64,000 nucleotides of DNA from Niveispirillum sp048066115 (GTDB lineage: Bacteria; Pseudomonadota; Alphaproteobacteria; Azospirillales; Azospirillaceae), in assembly GCF_048066115.1 (NCBI RefSeq), contig NZ_JBLTYX010000001.1, forward strand, positions 1 through 64,000. Direction: 5' to 3'. Shown here in pieces: positions 28,780-37,466 of this stretch. Position numbers and translations under genes: made by a program. Numbering within the stretch: position 1 is the first letter of the stretch; each line of letters opens with the position of its first letter. Below the pieces are notes generated by a model. It saw only the letters and a list, made by a program, of their open reading frames with translations, was not told the origin of the DNA and ran no database searches.

Positions 28780-31700
28780 ATGCCGGCCATGCGTCGGCCC
28801 ATCCGGTATGCGTTGGCGTTTTTCTGCGCGCTGCTGGGCCTTTTCACCCTGGCGACTGTCGCCAGGGGAGAGGAAGACCCCGCTGCCGCCTATTGGAACG
28901 CGCGGGCCGAGGTTCTGTTCGAGCGGATCGGCCGTGTGGCCGGCATGCCCAGCGATATCGTCACCGCCATCGTCCAGGACCGGGCCGGCTTCATCTGGGT
29001 CGGCACGCCCGTGGGGTTGACCCGTTTCGACGGCTACCGGTTCCGGGTGTTCCAGCCGGACAGCCGCGACCCCAGCTCGCTTCCCGACGGTTATATCAAC
29101 GCCCTGCATGTCGACCGGCGCGGGCGGCTGTGGGTGGGCACCAACAATGGCGGCGTGGCCCGCTTCATCCCGGAGACGGAAAGCTTCGCCCGCTATCCGG
29201 CCGGGCCCGGCGGTCTGGCCCATCCCACCGCCTACCGGTTCGAGGAGGATGCGCGCGGCGACATCTGGGTGGCCCTGCGCTCCGGTCTGGCGCGGCTGGA
29301 TGCCGATACCGGGGCGGCGGAGAATTTCCGGACCCAGGATGCGCGCAATGATGGCCTGCCCGGCAACGTGGTGCTGGACCTGCTGTTCGACACCACCGGC
29401 ATGCTGTGGGTGGCGACCGACCAGGGGCTGGCCGTACGCCGGCCGGGCCATAGCGGGTTCGAGCCGGCGCTGGAGGTGGTGTCGCTGCCGTCGCTGTCGC
29501 CCGACACCCCCATCTCCACCCTGTTCATCGACGGGCGGGGACGGATATGGATCGGCACGCGCGGCGGTATCGTCGTCTGCCATGACCCGGCCACGGGCAT
29601 CGCCCGGTCCTTCGACATGGCCCGCGCCGAGGGACGGATCGCCGACCGGCCGCATGTGCGGGCCATCCAGGATCTGCGCGTCGATGGCGATCCGCGCGAC
29701 CGCATCTGGGTGGCCACCGATCCCGGCGGGCTGGTGGAGCTGGATGTGGAGAGTGGGGCGGTGCGGTCCATCCACCATGACCCGGCCGTGCTGGCCAGCG
29801 TCAGCAGCGATGCGGTGCGCAGCCTGCTGCGCGACCGGTCGGGTCTGATCTGGGTGGCGACCTGGGGCGGCGGCATCAGCGTCCACAATCCCGCCAACCA
29901 GGGCGTGCTTTCCATCTTCTCCTCCCCCTCCCAGCCGGAAAGCCCCAGCGAGCCGCAGGTGCGCTCCGTCATGGCGGCGCGCGACGGCAAGGTCTGGCTG
30001 GGGTTCGAAACCAGGGGCATCGACATCATCGACCCCGTCGCCCGCACAAGGCAGCGGCTGGTCCCCGGCCAGGCGGCGGCGACGGGCCTGCCGCGCGCCA
30101 ATGTCCTGGCGCTGGCGGAGGATGGCGAGGATACGGTCTGGATCGGCACGCAGCTGGGCCTGTCGCGCTACAGCCGCGCCACGGGGCAGGTGCGGCCCGT
30201 CGATCTGCCGGGATCGGTGGCGGGCCAGCCCATCCACGCCATCCTGGTGCGCGACGGGGAATTATGGCTGGCCACCGAGGGGCTGGTGCGGTTCAACCCG
30301 CGCAACGGTGCCGTCACCCAGTTCCGCCACGATCCCGACGATGCCACGACCCTGGCCGATGACCGGGTGCGGGTGCTGGCCGCCAGCAATGACGGGCGCA
30401 TCTGGGTCGGCACCCATCGCGGCCTGCATCTGGTCGATCCCGACCGGGGCAGTGTCCGGCGCGTGCAGAACCGGTCCTGGGACTGGTCGTCGCTGGCCCA
30501 TAATTACATCACCGGGCTGATCCATGACCGGCAGGGACGGCTATGGGTGGGCACGCTGGGCGGCGGGGTCAGCGTCCTGACCAGCGATCTGGCGGACGAG
30601 CGCTACCGCTTCACCACCCTGTCGCAGCGCCACGGCCTGCCCGGCGACAGCGTGCAGGCCATGGTCATGGACGAGGCCGGGCAGATTTGGGTCAGCACGG
30701 AGGACGGCCTGGCCCGCATCGACCCTGAAACCCGCGCCATCAGCGCCATCGGCTGGGATGACGGGCTGGCGGTGCGCGGCACCTGGGTCGGGTCGGCGGC
30801 GCGGCTGGCCGGTGGCGAGCTGCTGTTCGGCGGGCGGGAAGGGCTGACCCTGGTGCGGCCGGACGCGCTGCGCCAATGGGCGTTCCAGCCGCCATTGGTC
30901 CTGACCGATATCCGCATCGACAATGAACCGGTGCCCGCCGCGGCATTGAACCTGGCCCCCCTGCCCAATGAGGCCGCGAAGGGCGGGGCGGCCAAGGCCC
31001 GTCCGATGACGCCGGCCGCCGTCACCATGCCGGCCGGTGCCCGGACCCTGACCGTGGGCTTCGCGGCCCTGGATTATGCGGGGCCGGCCAGCCTGCGTTA
31101 CAGCTACAGCCTGGAAGGGTTCGACAAGGGCTGGGTGGAGGTGGATGCGCTTGGAAGGCTGGCCACATATACCAACCTGCCGCCCGGCACCTATGCGCTG
31201 CGCCTGCGCGCCACCAACAAGGAGGGCGTGTGGGTGGCGGCCGACCGCATGGTCACCATCGATGTCCTGCCCGCCTGGTACCAGACGGGGCTGGCGCGGG
31301 TGGGGGCGGTGCTGGCCGTGCTGGCCATCCTGGGGCTGGTGATCCAGGCGCGCACCGCCGCCCTGCGCCGGCAGCGGCGATGGCTGGAGCAACTGGTGGC
31401 CCAGCGCACCCAGGATCTGGTCAATGCCAATGCCGAGCTGGCGCGGCTGGCCAGCACCGACGGGCTGACCGGCCTGTTGAACCGCCGCCGGTTCGAGGAG
31501 ATGGGGCTGGCCGAGATCGACCGCGCCCAGCGCTATGGACGGCCGTTCAGCCTGTTGCTGGTGGACCTGGACCATTTCAAGCTGGTCAATGACAATCACG
31601 GCCACAATGCCGGCGACGCCGTCCTGCGCGCCGCGGCCCAGCGCGTGCTGAACGCCGTGCGCACCACCGATGTCGTCGCCCGCTATGGCGGGGAGGAACT

Positions 31701-31986
31701 GGCCGTGTTGCTGCCGGAGACGGAGGAGGCGGAGGCCCAGGTGGTGGCCGAGCGCATCCGCCAGTCCATCGGCGGCCGGCCCATCGATTTCGACGGCATG
31801 CCCATCCCCGTGACCGCCAGCGTCGGGGGTGCCCAGTACAGCGCCGGCGATGACAGCCTGGCCATACTGGTCGGCCGCACCGATGTGGCCCTCTACCGTG
31901 CCAAGCAGGGTGGGCGTGACCGCGTGCAGTTCAGCGAACGCGGCGGGACCATGGGCTGCACCCCGCCGCAAAGCGTGGTGAATTGA
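28780..31986 (+). CDS. Periplasmic propeller sensor with GGDEF diguanylate cyclase domain
   Basis: 1068 residues. A leader (YALAFFCALLGLFTLATVARG) precedes about 700 residues of two-component-regulator propeller repeats (units such as DRAGFIWVGTPVGLTRFDG, DRRGRLWVGTNNGG, DRSGLIWVATWGGG). A Y_Y_Y domain follows (LRYSYSLEGFDKGW; LPPGTYALRLRATNKEGVW), then one membrane helix (VGAVLAVLAILGLVI), a coiled coil and a GGDEF domain with DGLTGLLNRRRFEEM and the active loop RYGGEELAVLLPE. It should make cyclic di-GMP in response to a periplasmic cue. Propellers of this type sense glycans when joined to histidine kinases in Bacteroides. The ATG at 28780 is chosen; a TTG at 28746 with a better ribosome site is possible. 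A family C repeat follows directly. Confidence 0.87.
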   Translation: MPAMRRPIRYALAFFCALLGLFTLATVARGEEDPAAAYWNARAEVLFERIGRVAGMPSDIVTAIVQDRAGFIWVGTPVGLTRFDGYRFRVFQPDSRDPSSLPDGYINALHVDRRGRLWVGTNNGGVARFIPETESFARYPAGPGGLAHPTAYRFEEDARGDIWVALRSGLARLDADTGAAENFRTQDARNDGLPGNVVLDLLFDTTGMLWVATDQGLAVRRPGHSGFEPALEVVSLPSLSPDTPISTLFIDGRGRIWIGTRGGIVVCHDPATGIARSFDMARAEGRIADRPHVRAIQDLRVDGDPRDRIWVATDPGGLVELDVESGAVRSIHHDPAVLASVSSDAVRSLLRDRSGLIWVATWGGGISVHNPANQGVLSIFSSPSQPESPSEPQVRSVMAARDGKVWLGFETRGIDIIDPVARTRQRLVPGQAAATGLPRANVLALAEDGEDTVWIGTQLGLSRYSRATGQVRPVDLPGSVAGQPIHAILVRDGELWLATEGLVRFNPRNGAVTQFRHDPDDATTLADDRVRVLAASNDGRIWVGTHRGLHLVDPDRGSVRRVQNRSWDWSSLAHNYITGLIHDRQGRLWVGTLGGGVSVLTSDLADERYRFTTLSQRHGLPGDSVQAMVMDEAGQIWVSTEDGLARIDPETRAISAIGWDDGLAVRGTWVGSAARLAGGELLFGGREGLTLVRPDALRQWAFQPPLVLTDIRIDNEPVPAAALNLAPLPNEAAKGGAAKARPMTPAAVTMPAGARTLTVGFAALDYAGPASLRYSYSLEGFDKGWVEVDALGRLATYTNLPPGTYALRLRATNKEGVWVAADRMVTIDVLPAWYQTGLARVGAVLAVLAILGLVIQARTAALRRQRRWLEQLVAQRTQDLVNANAELARLASTDGLTGLLNRRRFEEMGLAEIDRAQRYGRPFSLLLVDLDHFKLVNDNHGHNAGDAVLRAAAQRVLNAVRTTDVVARYGGEELAVLLPETEEAEAQVVAERIRQSIGGRPIDFDGMPIPVTASVGGAQYSAGDDSLAILVGRTDVALYRAKQGGRDRVQFSERGGTMGCTPPQSVVN

Positions 31987-31994
31987 TTTTGCGC

Positions 31995-32069
31995 CCTCAG
32001 GTGCCGGGCGCCGCCATCTGGCGGCTTGGCTTGCGCGACCATGGGGTCGCGGGCCGGCGGTCGCCGGCC
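31995..32069. repeat. Family C three-hairpin element, copy 2
   Basis: It begins with CCTCAG about eight bases after the propeller-GGDEF stop. Stems are GCCGCC-atct-GGCGGC, linker TTGGCTTG, CGCGACC-atgg-GGTCGCG, and GCCGGC-ggtc-GCCGGC. The second and third stems differ from copy 1 in bases on both sides, so pairing is kept. The remainder of the space to 32273 is AT-rich near 32175-32215 and probably holds the promoter of the dehydratase gene. Confidence 0.75.
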
Positions 32070-32273
32070 TGGGGTGCCCATTGTTCCGATTCTCCCCTGG
32101 CGATCTTTCGTAAAGCGCTTGTCTTCGGGGGCGACAAGGCACCTTCATGCGCTGCATGGCAGCGGTTTCACTGATTAATATGATAATAATGGTATTCGCC
32201 TGAATCCCATGCTATTCCCAGAAGAACCGGGGTCGCCACGTGGGCGGGGTCCGGCTTCTCAGGGAGACGAGTG

Positions 32274-34088
32274 ATGGCCAAGGATCAGGTCGCGCAGGGT
32301 GCCGCACCCCGCCGCCTGCGGTCGCAGGAATGGTTCAACAATCCCGCCAATGCCGACATGACGGCGCTGTATCTGGAGCGGTATCTGAATTTCGGGTTGA
32401 GCCGCGAGGAATTGCAGTCGGGCAAGCCGATCATCGGCATCGCCCAGACCGGGTCCGACCTGTCCCCCTGCAACCGCCACCACATGGTCCTGGCCGAGCG
32501 TGTCCGTGAGGGCATCCGCACCGCCGGCGGCATCGCCATCGAATTCCCCGTCCATCCCATCCAGGAGACGGGCAAGCGCCCGACGGCCGGGCTGGACCGC
32601 AACCTGGCCTATCTGGGTCTGGTGGAACTGCTCTACGGCTATCCGCTGGATGGCGTCGTGCTGACCATCGGCTGCGACAAGACCACGCCGGCCATGCTGA
32701 TGGCTGCCGCCACGGTGAACATCCCCGCCATCGCGCTCTCCGTCGGCCCCATGCTGAACGGCTGGCACAAGGGCGAGCGCACAGGGTCGGGCACCATCGT
32801 GTGGAAGGCCCGCCAGATGATGGCAGCCGGCGAGATCGACTATAAGGGCTTCATCGACCTGGTGGCGTCGTCCGCCCCGTCCACGGGTTACTGCAACACC
32901 ATGGGCACGGCCACGACGATGAATTCGCTGGCGGAAGCGCTGGGCATGCAGCTGCCCGGCTCCGCCGCCATCCCGGCGCCTTATCGCGAACGCCAGCAGG
33001 TGTCGTACGAGACGGGCAAGCGCATCGTTGCCATGGTGGAAGAGGATCTGAAGCCGTCCGATATCATGACGCGCGACGCCTTCCTGAACGCCATCGTCGT
33101 GAATTCCGCCATCGGCGGCTCCACCAACGCCCCCATCCATCTGGCCGCCATCGCCAGGCATGTGGGCGTGGAACTGTCGCTGGATGACTGGCAGAAGCAT
33201 GGTCACAAGATCCCGCTGTTGGTGAACCTGCAGCCCGCCGGGGAATATCTGGGCGAGGATTACCACCATGCCGGCGGCGTGCCGGCCGTGGTCAACCAGC
33301 TGATGGAACAGGGCCTGATCCGCGAAGGTGCGATCACCGCCAATGGCCGCACCATCGGGGAGAATTGCCGGGGCAAGGAAATCGAGATGCCGGAGGTGAT
33401 CCGCACCTTCGACAATCCCCTGAAGAAGGATGCCGGCTTCATCGTCCTGCGCGGCAGCCTGTTCGACAATGCCATCGTCAAGACCAGCGTCATCAGCCAG
33501 GAATTCCGCGACCGCTACCTGTCGAACCCCGCCGATCCGGAAGCGTTCGAGGGCAAGGCCTTCGTCTTCGACGGGCCGGAGGATTACCATCACCGCATCG
33601 ACGATCCGGCGCTGGATATCAGCAAGGATGACATCCTGGTGATGCGCGGCACCGGTCCGATCGGCTATCCCGGTGCGGCGGAAGTGGTGAACATGCGGCC
33701 GCCCGCCTATCTGATCAAGCAGGGCGTCAGCGTCCTGCCCTGCATCGGCGACGGGCGGCAGTCGGGCACGTCGGGCTCGCCCTCGATCCTGAACGCCTCG
33801 CCGGAAGCGGCGGCCGGCGGCAATCTGGCCATCCTGCGCACCGGTGACCGGCTGCGCATCGACCTGAAGAACGGCACCGCCGATATCCTGATCCCGGCGG
33901 CGGAGATCGCCGAACGGCGGGCGGCGCTGGAAGCGGCCGGTGGCTATGCCTATCCGGCCTCCCAGACGCCCTGGCAGGAAATCCAGCGCCGCATGGTCGG
34001 ACAGCTGGGCGATGGTGCCGTGCTGGAACCCGCCGTGCAGTTCCAGCGCATCGCCGAAACCTACGGCGTGCCCAGGGATAATCACTGA
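32274..34088 (+). CDS. Sugar-acid dehydratase, IlvD/Edd family (xylonate/arabonate type)
   Basis: 604 residues. Cluster-binding cysteines lie in SDLSPCNRHH, TIGCDKTTPA and STGYCNTMG, as in the 2Fe-2S or 4Fe-4S dehydratases. The N-terminus (RRLRSQEWFNNPANADMTALYLERYLNFG), the PIIGIAQTGSD segment and the C-terminal ending near DNH closely resemble Caulobacter D-xylonate dehydratase as I recall it, rather than IlvD or Edd proper. It should dehydrate an aldonic acid (D-xylonate, L-arabonate or similar) to a 2-keto-3-deoxy acid. The ATG at 32274 is used; a GTG at 32271 is just upstream, and GGGAG precedes both. It has no pathway partners next to it. Confidence 0.83.
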   Translation: MAKDQVAQGAAPRRLRSQEWFNNPANADMTALYLERYLNFGLSREELQSGKPIIGIAQTGSDLSPCNRHHMVLAERVREGIRTAGGIAIEFPVHPIQETGKRPTAGLDRNLAYLGLVELLYGYPLDGVVLTIGCDKTTPAMLMAAATVNIPAIALSVGPMLNGWHKGERTGSGTIVWKARQMMAAGEIDYKGFIDLVASSAPSTGYCNTMGTATTMNSLAEALGMQLPGSAAIPAPYRERQQVSYETGKRIVAMVEEDLKPSDIMTRDAFLNAIVVNSAIGGSTNAPIHLAAIARHVGVELSLDDWQKHGHKIPLLVNLQPAGEYLGEDYHHAGGVPAVVNQLMEQGLIREGAITANGRTIGENCRGKEIEMPEVIRTFDNPLKKDAGFIVLRGSLFDNAIVKTSVISQEFRDRYLSNPADPEAFEGKAFVFDGPEDYHHRIDDPALDISKDDILVMRGTGPIGYPGAAEVVNMRPPAYLIKQGVSVLPCIGDGRQSGTSGSPSILNASPEAAAGGNLAILRTGDRLRIDLKNGTADILIPAAEIAERRAALEAAGGYAYPASQTPWQEIQRRMVGQLGDGAVLEPAVQFQRIAETYGVPRDNH

Positions 34089-34097
34089 CGCTTGTTT

Positions 34098-34121
34098 CCG
34101 GTGATCGCAAGCGATCACCGG
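34098..34121 (+). terminator. Perfect hairpin after the dehydratase gene
   Basis: CCGGTGATCGC and GCGATCACCGG pair perfectly over 11 bp with a two-base AA gap, nine bases after the stop. No T-run follows, so it may act as a processing or stability stem. The third family C copy begins directly after it. Confidence 0.55.
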
Positions 34122-34122
34122 A

Positions 34123-34194
34123 CCTCAGGCGCCGGCGCCCACATCCGTGGGCTTGGCTCACGCGGCACGTGCCGCGCGGCGGCAGTCGCCGCCG
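34123..34194. repeat. Family C three-hairpin element, copy 3
   Basis: CCTCAG start, stems GCCCAC-atcc-GTGGGC, linker TTGGCTCA, CGCGGC-ACGT-GCCGCG and GGCGGC-agtc-GCCGCC. The first stem differs from copies 1 and 2 at two base pairs, both changed on both sides. It again follows a coding gene closely and precedes a stretch without genes up to the fliL-like gene at 34347. Confidence 0.75.
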
Positions 34195-34346
34195 TATGGG
34201 TAGCGTGTCTCGCTTGACAGACCGGATGAATATGAACAATGTTCATGCTCATCCGGTCATACCTGCCCGCCGCCCGGCAATTGGCCCTGATGACCGCGGA
34301 GCTGAGGTGCTATAGTCGCCTCAGCGGTTGAAAGGCGCCTGTTCCC

Positions 34347-34814
34347 ATGAAGAAGATCATCCTGCTCATCCTGGCTTTGCTGGTGCTGATCGGCGCCGGC
34401 GTGGGCGGCTATGTCATGTTCGGCCCCAAGCCCCACAAGGAGGGTGAGGAACATGCCGAGGAGAAGCCCAAGAAGAAGGAGCGCACCGGCCCGCCCGTCT
34501 TCGTGCAGGTCGGCCCGATGATCGTGCCCGTGCTGGGTGCCAAGACCGTCGAACAGAACATCATGGTCACCGTCAGCCTGGAAGTGGATGACGATGTCGT
34601 CCGCGACCAGGTGCGCATCCAGAGCCCGCGGCTGGTCGATGCCTATGTCCAGGCGCTCTATGGCGGCATCGACAAGGGCCAGGTGATCGACGGCCAGGTG
34701 CTGAACATTCCGGCCCTGAAGACCAAACTGATGGAAACCACCGAAAAGGTGCTAGGCCCCGACGTCGTGCATGACGTGCTGATCCAGTCGGTCAGCCAGC
34801 GGCCGGTTTATTGA
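34347..34814 (+). CDS. FliL-like membrane protein, no flagellar neighbours
   Basis: 155 residues: one N-terminal membrane helix (KKIILLILALLVLIGAGVGGYVMF), a short charged linker, then a FliL-type periplasmic domain (VQVGPMIVPVLGAKTVEQNIMVTVSLEVDD; LVDAYVQALYGGID; LMETTEKVLGPDVVHDVLIQSVSQRPVY). FliL proteins sit by the flagellar stator and support torque. No other flagellar gene is in the window, so it is either a stray member or a FliL-related paralogue with another role. The start ATG is the only sensible one before the helix. Confidence 0.72.
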   Translation: MKKIILLILALLVLIGAGVGGYVMFGPKPHKEGEEHAEEKPKKKERTGPPVFVQVGPMIVPVLGAKTVEQNIMVTVSLEVDDDVVRDQVRIQSPRLVDAYVQALYGGIDKGQVIDGQVLNIPALKTKLMETTEKVLGPDVVHDVLIQSVSQRPVY

Positions 34815-34869
34815 GGGGTAGCAGCGGTTCCCGGCGAAAGTCCGGCTGTGGGGGTTTTCCCCACTCTCT

Positions 34870-34986
34870 ACCGTCACCCCGGCGAAAGCCGGGGCCCAGG
34901 CGCAGAGCGGCGTCTGCCGCGGCAAGACTCATATCGGCGCTGATCGCGCCTTGACACTGGGCCCCGGCTTCCGCCGGGGTGACGGT
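34870..34986. repeat. Family A repeat pair, copy 5
   Basis: Arms ACCGTCACCCCGGCGAAAGC and the opposite GGGCCCCGGCTTCCGCCGGG with GTGACGGT. The core shares GCGGCGTC-x-GCCGCG, GACTCATATCGGCGCT and ATCGCGCCTT with copy 2 at 11741. It fills the middle of the 379-base space before hppA; the rest of that space shows nothing clear apart from the hppA ribosome site. Confidence 0.8.
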
Positions 34987-35193
34987 GGAGGAGGCTGCAA
35001 CGATGCAGCTTCACCTCACTGGCATGCACCTAACCATCGGCAAACCGCGCCAAAACCCGCGTCCATGCCCATTTATTCAATGGCGGCGTATTGCCGCATC
35101 CAAAAACGCATGGCATGCTTGCGCCCGCCTAATGCCGCCGGCCGTCCGGTCATCAAAACAGAAGCGGCATCTTCAACAGGGTAAGGAAACGAC

Positions 35194-37317
35194 ATGACCA
35201 CGCAAGTGTTGTACTTCGTGCTGGCATGCGGGGTGCTGGCCATCCTCTACGGGCTGGTGACGGCGCGTGCCGTGCTCTCCGCCAGTCCGGGCAATGCCCG
35301 CATGCAGGAAATCGCCCAGGCCATCCAGATCGGCGCCGGTGCCTATCTGAACCGCCAATACACCACCATCGGCATCGTCGGCGTGGTGATCGCGGTGCTG
35401 GTGGGCTTCCTGCTGGGTATCCACGTTGCCATCGGCTTCGTCATCGGCGCCGTGCTGTCGGCCGCCGCCGGCTATATCGGCATGAACATCTCCGTCCGTG
35501 CCAATGTGCGCACGGCGGAAGCCTCGCGCCAGGGGCTGGCGCAGGGCCTGTCGCTGGCCTTCCGCGCCGGTGCCGTCACGGGCATGCTGGTGGCGGGTCT
35601 GGCCCTGCTGGGGGTCGCCGGCTATTACATGGTGCTGACCTGCCTGGAAATCACCGGCCGGCCGCTGATCGACGCGCTGGTGGCGCTTGGCTTCGGCGCC
35701 TCGCTGATTTCCATCTTCGCGCGCCTGGGTGGCGGCATCTTCACCAAGGGTGCCGATGTCGGCGCCGATCTGGTGGGCAAGGTCGAAGCCGGCATTCCGG
35801 AGGATGATCCGCGCAACCCGGCCGTGATCGCCGACAATGTCGGTGACAATGTCGGCGACTGCGCCGGCATGGCGGCCGACCTGTTCGAAACCTATGCGGT
35901 GACGGTGGTGGCCACCATGGTGCTGGCCAGCATCTTCTTCGCCGGCCAGGACGTGCTGGGCGCAGCCCTGGTCTATCCGCTGGCCATCGGCGGGTCCTGC
36001 ATCATCACCTCGATCATCGGCACCTTCTTCGTGAAGCTGGGATCGTCCAACAACATCATGGGGGCCCTGTACAAGGGCTTCATCGCCTGCGGCGTGCTGT
36101 CGCTGGGCGCCATCGCGGCGGTCACGCACTGGGTGCTGCCGCAGGGCTTCGACACCGCCTTCACCACGGGCGCGGGCGTGACCTTCACGGCCGCCGACCT
36201 TTACCACTGTGCCGTCGTGGGGCAGGTGGTGACGGGCCTGATCGTCTGGATCACCGAATATTACACGGGCACCAATTACCGTCCGGTGAAGTCGGTGGCA
36301 CAGTCAAGCACGACCGGCCATGGCACCAACGTCATCCAGGGCCTGGCTGTGTCGATGGAAGCCACGGCCCTGCCGGCCCTGGTGATCTGCGTCGCCATCA
36401 TCGTCTGCTACCTGTTCGCCGGATTGTTCGGCATCGCCATCGCCGTGACCAGCATGCTGGCCGTGGCCGGCATGGTCGTGGCGCTGGATGCCTATGGCCC
36501 GGTCACCGACAATGGCGGCGGCATCGCCGAAATGGCCGACCTGCCCAAGGAGGTGCGCGTCACCACCGATGCGCTGGACGCCGTGGGCAACACCACCAAG
36601 GCCGTCACCAAGGGTTATGCCATCGGGTCGGCCGGCCTGGGGGCGCTGGTGCTGTTCGCCGCCTATAACGAGGATCTGAAGTTCTTCATGGCCGATCCGA
36701 CGACATACCCCTATTTCGCCGGGGTGTCGGTGGATTTCAGCCTGGCCAATCCGTATGTGGTTGTCGGCCTGATCCTTGGCGGCCTGCTGCCCTATCTGTT
36801 CGGCGCCATGGGCATGACGGCGGTGGGCCGTGCCGCCGGTTCGGTGGTGGAAGAGGTGCGTCGCCAGTTCCGTGACGATCCGGGCATCATGGCGGGCACG
36901 TCCAAGCCCGACTATGGCCGGGCCGTCGACATGCTGACCAAGGCCGCGATCAAGGAGATGATCATCCCCTCGCTGCTGCCGGTGCTGGCGCCGGTGGTGC
37001 TGTATTTCCTGGTGGCCGCCATCGCGGACAAGGGGGCGGCGTTCAGCGCCGTCGGTGCCATGCTGCTGGGCGTCATCGTCACCGGCCTGTTCGTCGCCAT
37101 CTCGATGACGTCGGGCGGCGGTGCCTGGGACAATGCCAAGAAATACATCGAGGAGGGCCACCATGGCGGCAAGGGGTCTGACGCGCACAAGGCGGCCGTG
37201 ACCGGCGACACGGTGGGCGACCCCTACAAGGACACGGCCGGTCCCGCCGTGAACCCGATGATCAAGATCACCAACATCGTGGCGCTGCTGCTGCTGGCCA
37301 TCCTGGCCCACGGCTGA
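35194..37317 (+). CDS. hppA: Membrane H+-translocating pyrophosphatase HppA
   Basis: 707 residues with about 16 hydrophobic helices. The catalytic loop is GADVGADLVGKVE followed by PEDDPRNPAVIADNVGDNVGD (core DNVGDNVGDCAG), which binds Mg-pyrophosphate. The motif GNTTKAVTKGYAIGSAGL has Lys and Thr at the two positions that in known enzymes mark the potassium-independent, proton-pumping class. It hydrolyses pyrophosphate and pumps protons across the inner membrane. The start has AAGGA nine bases upstream, and a clear terminator follows. Confidence 0.95.
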   Translation: MTTQVLYFVLACGVLAILYGLVTARAVLSASPGNARMQEIAQAIQIGAGAYLNRQYTTIGIVGVVIAVLVGFLLGIHVAIGFVIGAVLSAAAGYIGMNISVRANVRTAEASRQGLAQGLSLAFRAGAVTGMLVAGLALLGVAGYYMVLTCLEITGRPLIDALVALGFGASLISIFARLGGGIFTKGADVGADLVGKVEAGIPEDDPRNPAVIADNVGDNVGDCAGMAADLFETYAVTVVATMVLASIFFAGQDVLGAALVYPLAIGGSCIITSIIGTFFVKLGSSNNIMGALYKGFIACGVLSLGAIAAVTHWVLPQGFDTAFTTGAGVTFTAADLYHCAVVGQVVTGLIVWITEYYTGTNYRPVKSVAQSSTTGHGTNVIQGLAVSMEATALPALVICVAIIVCYLFAGLFGIAIAVTSMLAVAGMVVALDAYGPVTDNGGGIAEMADLPKEVRVTTDALDAVGNTTKAVTKGYAIGSAGLGALVLFAAYNEDLKFFMADPTTYPYFAGVSVDFSLANPYVVVGLILGGLLPYLFGAMGMTAVGRAAGSVVEEVRRQFRDDPGIMAGTSKPDYGRAVDMLTKAAIKEMIIPSLLPVLAPVVLYFLVAAIADKGAAFSAVGAMLLGVIVTGLFVAISMTSGGGAWDNAKKYIEEGHHGGKGSDAHKAAVTGDTVGDPYKDTAGPAVNPMIKITNIVALLLLAILAHG

Positions 37318-37341
37318 GGTGTTTTCACGGTGACCTTGCAG

Positions 37342-37374
37342 ACCCCGGTCCGGCGACGGGCCGGGGTTTTTCTA
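37342..37374 (+). terminator. Rho-independent terminator of hppA
   Basis: ACCCCGG and CCGGGGT form the outer stem with an inner GC-rich loop (TCCGGCGACGGG), followed by TTTTTCT. It starts 25 bases after the hppA stop. Confidence 0.85.
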
Positions 37375-37375
37375 T

Positions 37376-37406
37376 TTGGGCCCCGGCCTTCGCCGGGGTG
37401 ACGGTA
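37376..37406. repeat. Family A repeat, half copy
   Basis: TTGGGCCCCGGCCTTCGCCGGGGTGACGGTA is seen here in two parts: GGGCCCCGGCCTTCGCCGGG and the tail GTGACGGTA. It is the right half of a family A unit and directly follows the hppA terminator. Confidence 0.7.
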
Positions 37407-37466
37407 GAGAGAACGGAAGCGATGGTGCCCAAGGGTTTCGCAGAGGTCTTGCGAAAGCAAGAAATC

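Noticed and set aside
35110..35127. TGGCATGCTTGC as a sigma-54 promoter for hppA
   Set aside because: The GG to GC spacing is seven bases, not ten.
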